A stretch of DNA of 64,000 bases, taken from the NCBI RefSeq assembly GCF_000213175.1, contig NW_009799101.1:4460940-4524939 (forward strand), in the 5' to 3' direction. The notes under the pieces are model-generated. The model did not search any database. It was not told the DNA's origin and saw only the letters and a program-made list of their open reading frames with translations. The DNA comes from Neurospora tetrasperma FGSC 2508. Its lineage: Eukaryota; Ascomycota; Sordariomycetes; Sordariales; Sordariaceae. The translations under genes were made by a program, and so were the position numbers. The first letter of the stretch is position 1. Each line of letters begins with the position of its first letter. This document shows positions 58,108-64,000 of this stretch, one piece after another.

Positions 58108-59400
58108 CCAACTACAACCGTGTTCGTCGACGTACGCCAGGCGCTCATTTTGAGTGTCGTTGAAGGCAAGGGAGATAAAATATCGTCGATATCACAGGAA
58201 CGTGGCCGGGGGGAGAGAACTGGAGCACGATGGCCGAGGAGTAAACTGCCTTGTATTTGACCGACCGACAGCCCGGTCTGACATACCTCTAGCAAGCTCT
58301 TCTTCAGATAGCGTATTCAGAACGACTACAATATTTTCCAACACCATCTCCTCGTATAATGTATATCATTCTCTCGTAATTCTATCAAACTCTTCCTGGA
58401 TCTATCCTATATTCCCCACATACAGGATCCTGGGGCCATAGGACATCGGGGAGGTTCCTTTTGACAAGATGGATTCTTCCCTCGACGATGGAATGTCGGT
58501 TGTATCTGGTCTGTGGCGGAATCTTACATAATTAGTACTAGTACACAGGGTACGGGAGGCCCCGAAGAACGAATAGGGTCGGAATACCTTAGCTTTCTGA
58601 GCTGCGAGCTGCGGTGTCCGATGCTTGGCGCTGCGTACTGTGTAGACGTGTGCCCTTGCCTCCACTGCAGCCTCTGCCTGCACTCCCGTCTCTACTTGCT
58701 CCGCATCGGTCCCGCGTCCCAACCCATCTCGAACCGTCTCCATCCATCTGCTCCCCCTCATGCACACTTGAACTCGAACACCACACAAGGACTCGAACAT
58801 CAGTCCTTCGGTGATCCCCATCGACTATTCGTAACCCAAGACGCATCCTATCTTGCTGGCACAAAATCTTCTGCCGTCCGGCGAAGGTCCCAGTGAAGCA
58901 GTTGTGCCCGCCGCGCCTGGTCAAGGAGAGTGGCGCATCTTCTGTTGTCCACCAGAGCAAATCGTCGATTTATTTTCCACGGGACAGCTCTTCTCCAATT
59001 TGAAGCTGGCTCATTTCTCGGACGCAGTGCGCATACTGGGCCCGCCTTTACGACGCTCATCTGCGCTCTTCCCATCATGTAAGTCCCATCCGAGCCACCC
59101 CCAGTACACTACCTGCATCGTCAACAGCTGTGATACGGAGAACGTACACTGGATCGACCAAACCTGAAGCTAACACAGTCATCTTGTAGATCTAGCCATT
59201 ATATACCGCCCTACCTCGCTCGATCTCTTCAAGGCCAAGCAAGCAGGCCCTTGTGTGACTTCCTCGCCCTTGTTGCTTGGGCTCAGTGCGACCCGCATGT
59301 ATCATGAACCAGCCCTATGGCCGCTCCGCGGCACCCAATTTGCAGGTACGATCACTGCTTTCCCATATTCACCCAGTACTACGGCATTCGTTGACGATGA
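58108..59400. other. Spacer, no gene supported
   Basis: An open frame at 58853-59167 has no recognisable motif. The stretch 58585-58650 shares GATGCTTGGCGCTGCG with sequence near 56195. Base composition falls sharply to AT-rich after about 59400. Confidence 0.3.
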
Positions 59401-61132
59401 AGCATTATAGGCAGCGTTCGGAATGAGTCAAACAAATAAAATATTTCGGTCGATTTGCCTCAAATTGTTCCAAATCCCCCGATTTACCTTATTTCACAAC
59501 CAAAATCATTTCCCTCAGTTCGATTACAATCTCGGATACCCATTTTTCCGTCCCGGCATACTAGTAATTATATACTTCTATTAGCCGTATCGGCACCATT
59601 ATACAATAAAAACACAGGGAAAAATACTATAATAAAGATAAAGGAAATTAATTATCTAAACGGTTCTATACCTTCAAACTTAATAGTTTATTAATTGTAT
59701 CGTACTATAAACGATTTTTCTATATACCCAATACCTACTTTACTAAACTAAATACCCTTTTACATTCGTTAGATATTGAGGGGATAAATAAATAATCGAA
59801 CGTTAACTTTAATATATATAGGAATTTTCCCTCTTCTCTAACCCACTACTCTAGCGGGTTAATTATCTATTTAGGCTTCTCCTTAAAGTAAATTGCAAGC
59901 TCTTCCTTAAATAACGGCGGTAATAATATAGTATTATAATACCCTAGGGGTATTAATTAACTGTATATATATTCTACTAGGGAGGAAGCTAGTATTATAT
60001 AAATAATAATATTGGGGTCGAAGATACAATAGTTAGTATAATACTAATTACTTTCTTAACGGACGTCTTTTATTAAATAATACTTATAATAGATAACCTT
60101 AAATTAATAAATAATATTATTACCCTTCTTATATAATAGTTTTATTTAAAATACTTCTTCCTATACCCGAGGTAGAGAATTATAGTAATTTAGTATAATA
60201 ATAATTTACTTATAAGCTCTATATATTTCTCGAATTTAGTAATTATATAATTAATATTTTACTGGATAAATAAGTAGTTAATATTAATTAAGGTAGGGAG
60301 AGGAGGAAATTAATTAGGTTGATTATTAAATAATTAATTACTAGAATATTAATTACTAAAGTATTAATTAGTATAGGGAAATTAATTATAAGAGGAATTA
60401 TTACGAAAGGGACTATTGTAAGAGGGACTACCGCAGGAGGGACTACCATAGCGAATTTAATTGCCGGTTAGAGGGGAGGAGATTATTAATTAATAATTAT
60501 TATATTATTAAGTACTAGGCAAATCTAATTTATGCCTATTAAAATAGTATAGTCGAACTATAGTATAGTAAGGTCGATTTTAATTCTAATTATTACTAGA
60601 AATATTCTAAAGAGGAATATTATTACCGCTATTAAAGTCCTCGCTATTATCCTCCTACCCCTCATTAAATAAATCCGAAATATCTAATCTTTTAAACTAA
60701 TCTATTGTAATCTTCTTATTATAATAGTTACGCTCTATTTTAAAATTATTAATAATACGGTAAAGGGTAATAAATACTATAGGGAAGTATAGTTTCTTCT
60801 ATTTAAATATTTTAGTAATCTTCTTAAACGGTTCGAATAGGTAGAGAATAGTATTAAGTATTTCCTAGTCCTTACTTATTAAAATATCCTTAATTAGTAT
60901 TCTTTTATTAAAATTATATTAATAGTAGTTCTAAAGGTAGAAATAGTTAATTATATCCCTCAATTTAAACGCCCTTTCAATTATAAAGAAGATAGAATTC
61001 TAGCGAATATTATTATTAATAATAAAATTGGTAGTATAAAGATTAAGATTAATAAAGATATCGCTAAAATTTTCCTTCTCTTAAATAATTAAGTTCCTTT
61101 TTGCAATATTAATAAACTTATCCTTACATTAG
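59401..61132. repeat. AT-rich relic block, RIP-like
   Basis: Composition switches abruptly to very high AT, with TpA everywhere (TTAATTA, TATTATTA, ATATAG words) and no coding frames of note. This is the usual look of repetitive DNA mutated by RIP (C-to-T at CpA) in Pezizomycotina. The original element cannot be recognised. Confidence 0.75.
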
Positions 61133-61313
61133 TGTCATGGCGCTGCCAGACATGCTGGATCACGTGCATGTTCAGTCCTTCCATCTCAAGCATATAAGGC
61201 TGTCACTCCTTCCATCCGATGTAGTTAGCTTCTTCTTCTTCTTCATCTTTAATTATTTATTACATTCGTCTGATTATTCGTGTCCCAGCACTCGAGATCT
61301 ACGTGACGTGACA
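61133..61313 (+). repeat. Left LTR (181 bp)
   Basis: Begins TGTCATGGCGC and ends CGTGACGTGACA; same sequence as the right LTR by eye over its full length. Confidence 0.93.
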
Positions 61314-63128
61314 CTTAATTAAAGATCCTTCCTACGGGTCGTATTATATCAAACTCCCTCTCATCCCAACCGCCGCGGATTCCGGAACATCGGACTGTCT
61401 CGATATCTGCAGCTGTACTCGAAAACTGGGCGCGCATCGCCAGAACCGAACTCTCTTGGGATGACAGATCATCACATCTCTTCATTGGAGCTATGGCCCT
61501 CTAGATCGGATCAAATGACATCGGATTCATTACCAATTGAACGGCTGGTCTAAGGTTAAAGATGCAGTACAACAGCGACCCTTCCATTCGGGACCTCAGC
61601 CGCGATCCAACGTGGTTCAGCCCATTTCTCTTCTTTCCTGGTTCTGACAGCCCAGCTCAAATTCTGTTATTCCCCTCATCTCTCCACTCTTCAACAGGCA
61701 AACACTGGATCTGACAGCTCATCATCAGACCGCCGGCGTCGTGGTGTGGATTCCCGTTATCCGGTATCTTCCCGAAACATATGCCAGATTCCCGCTATAT
61801 TGAGCCGTATTTCGTCTGGTATCCCCTGTCTCAAAACCAATGCCAACGACTATAGACCCACTTTGGCAACATCAACGACAACCAGGTCAGACACTTCCTC
61901 TTTTCTCGTTCCCTATCACTCTGCTCTCTCCATTGTTCACGGCATCTCTCGGATCATCAGAGCAACCATCGCCGCTGTTCACGACCATGGCCGAGGAGCA
62001 GCCACAACCCCCTATCTTGAGCCTCGAGTCTTTGGCCGACCACCTTCAGAAGCAAGTCAATCGCATGGATGAATGCGAGAAGGCCTTTTCTGCACTCAGG
62101 AAGAATATCGTCACCTTGAATAAGGCACTTGACAATAACACCGCCCTGGTTCAAGCGCTTCCAAAGTCTAGCTCAAAACCCAAGGCTGGACTTCCTGATG
62201 TTGAGAAGTTCAACGGCGCTGCTTACACCTTCGAGACTTAGCTCCCTTCTATCCAAGCGAAACTCAGGATCGATGGAGATGCTATAGGCAATACTGAAGC
62301 CCAATTCTGGTATCTCTTCTCCCGGCTCGATGGAAAGATCCAAGCCTTGGTGATGCCCCAGGTTCAACAAGCTTCGGAACTTCAGGTTTTCGATCCTCAA
62401 GACTTGCTCGATCAACTGAACCGCATCTACGATGATCCTCACAAAGTCCAGCAAGCCGAAAACGCTCTCTACGCACTCCGCCAAGGTGATGAAGGCTTTG
62501 GTCTGTTTATGGCTAAGTTTGAAAGGCTTCTCTATAAGGCAAAAGCCAACCTTTGGACTGAACCAGCAAAAATCTCTCTCATCCGCCAAGCTCTCAACAA
62601 GGACACTCGCAAACGTGCTCAACTTCTCCGCCCAGTTCCGGTTACTTACGTGGACTACGTACAAAAACTCAAAGAAGTCGTGAACTCTATCCATAAATCT
62701 AAAGATAAAGATGCTATGGAGATCGATGCCATCCAAGCAGCTAAGAAATCAACAGCCACTATCTCAACTTTAGAGCTGGCCGGACCGTCCCGCTCTCGGG
62801 CGCAGCTGCATATGGTTGAAGGTCTCTTATCTGATGATGTAGAATCAGACGATGACGACGATGACGACGATGAAGAGGATTCTGGTCATGAGTTCGGATG
62901 TGATCATTCAATTGATTCTGAGCCTGATTTTGAGCGCAAGCTGGAGCGCATGGCGTATAGTAGCCGTACCAGATGCTGAGATTCCATCTCATCCTTTTCT
63001 TTCACATGTTCTAGATCGCGTTGCTTCTTATGATGTCAGGTGTACCCATCCAGATTGTCGGGTCCTGTCATCTCAATCTTTACTTCTCTTCGACTCTGGG
63101 GCTGAGTCTTCTTCGAAGGGGGGGGTGA

Positions 63129-63309
63129 TGTCATGGCGCTGCCAGACATGCTGGATCACGTGCATGTTCAGTCCTTCCATCTCAAGCATATAAGGCTGTC
63201 ACTCCTTCCATCCGATGTAGTTAGCTTCTTCTTCTTCTTCATCTTTAATTATTTATTACATTCGTCTGATTATTCGTGTCCCAGCACTCGAGATCTACGT
63301 GACGTGACA
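63129..63309 (+). repeat. Right LTR (181 bp)
   Basis: Same sequence as the left LTR, followed by the ATTAG target-site duplication. Confidence 0.93.
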
Positions 63310-63314
63310 ATTAG

Positions 63315-64000
63315 GAAAAGCGGCGTACAAAAGTGACTATATTATATAATTTACTAATAGGGCCCCGCTTCTACTATTTTATTACTACTTTTTTATTATC
63401 CTCGAATATAAATTTAATAAGACTACGAAAATCCCCCTTTAAGAAAACCTTCACTACAAAATTTAAAATATAACTATAGTAATATAAGTAGAAGCGAATT
63501 TAATATTCCTTGATTTTAAATTTAAGGATAGGAAAATTCTTATTAGAATAGAAGCTATTAATAAAGTAAATAATACAAAGATTGTTTAACTTTGTATTAT
63601 CGTACTAGAAGTAGCCAATCTAATTTTCATCCCGCAATTTAAATTAATTAAGAACTTTTAGAATAATTAACGTAATATTAGTACTATTGTACCCCTCCTT
63701 TATATAATATAGATTAAGGAGGTAATTATATAATACCCTATCCTTATTAATATAGTAAATATAGACCCCTAATAGAGTGTAGTTATTGCTAAAGGTCTAG
63801 AGATTAAAAGAGATATACTTTTTAAATAGGCTTGCTAATAGCATATTTTTAATATTCTAAAATTCTTTTAAATAATTGTAGTCGACCCAAGATTTGATTG
63901 TATTCCCGTCTTCGAGTAATAATTTCGTTACTAATTCAGAGGTAAGAAGGGATAAGAGTTAATAAAAACTCGGGTTAGTAATACTATTAAAAGGTACGTT
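63315..64000. repeat. AT-rich relic block, RIP-like (continuation)
   Basis: Same composition as 59401-61132. The LTR element splits what was one AT-rich block. It runs off the right edge. Confidence 0.7.

Larger units (their letters stand above)
61133..63309 (+). mobile_element. Short LTR retroelement, Ty3/gypsy-like, gag-like region only (non-autonomous)
   Basis: Two 181-bp direct repeats with TGTCA...TGACA ends flank 1.8 kb of internal DNA. The 5-bp sequence ATTAG lies on both sides (61128-61132 and 63310-63314) as a target-site duplication. A purine tract (about 63115-63128) precedes the right LTR. The internal DNA holds a gag-like region (about 61990-62980) with the KFNGA...L-type capsid start of fungal Ty3/gypsy elements and an acidic C-terminal tract; pol is absent. 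The coding part is broken (about one break). Identical LTRs and lack of RIP-like mutation point to a recent insertion into older AT-rich DNA. Confidence 0.88.

Noticed and set aside
1-64000. CRISPR arrays or prokaryotic operons
   Set aside because: No regularly spaced direct repeats of the right size; introns, tRNA type and gene spacing are eukaryotic.

Overview
The window looks like nuclear DNA of a filamentous ascomycete, most likely a Sordariomycete. The gene models have short introns (56-104 bp) with GT...CTRAC...AG signals. There is a fungal-type tRNA-Val(AAC), a GT32 mannosyltransferase and an FSH-type serine hydrolase. Two very AT-rich, TpA-loaded blocks at the right end look like repeat-induced point mutation (RIP) relics. 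The species cannot be named from sequence alone.

Layout. 1-14.3 kb is sparse ordinary sequence: the 5' part of an acyltransferase-3 gene running off the left edge (minus), a GT32/OCH1-like glycosyltransferase (plus), tRNA-Val(AAC), and an FSH1-type serine hydrolase (plus), with long gene-poor spacers. 14.3-48.6 kb is an accessory cluster of about 18 related loci encoding Cys-rich proteins. A Q/N/H/P-rich low-complexity arm is joined to a compact module of four C/H pairs. Four subtypes can be told apart: type C (14.3, 17.3 kb), type D (19.5, 23.4 kb, minus), type A (eight or nine loci from 21.7 to 40.9 kb, all plus) and type B (five loci from 42.8 to 48.6 kb, all minus). Several copies are decayed. 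A further decayed type-A-like copy lies at 57.0-58.1 kb. 48.6-57.0 kb has no gene I can support. 59.4-64 kb is AT-rich relic DNA into which a short, internally deleted LTR element with identical 181-bp LTRs has inserted.

Main finding. In nearly all type A and type B copies the reading frame is interrupted by an in-frame TAG at one homologous position inside the Cys module. The frame then continues and encodes the remaining conserved Cys/His ligands. One type A paralog (24.8 kb) has TGG (Trp) at exactly this codon, and the two type D loci have TGG at the corresponding place. Eleven otherwise intact genes carry 12 internal stops, all TAG and none TAA or TGA. The simplest explanation is obligatory A-to-I mRNA editing of UAG to UIG (read as UGG, Trp), a process known from sexual development of Sordariomycetes such as Fusarium (PUK1), Neurospora and Sordaria and known to favour UAG. 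If so, the cluster is a tandem family whose full-length products can only be made in the sexual stage. This is inference from sequence; perithecial RNA-seq would decide it.

Nothing in the sequence says what the Cys-rich proteins do. The eight-ligand module suggests two zinc sites, and the low-complexity arms suggest assembly or binding roles, but I assign no function.
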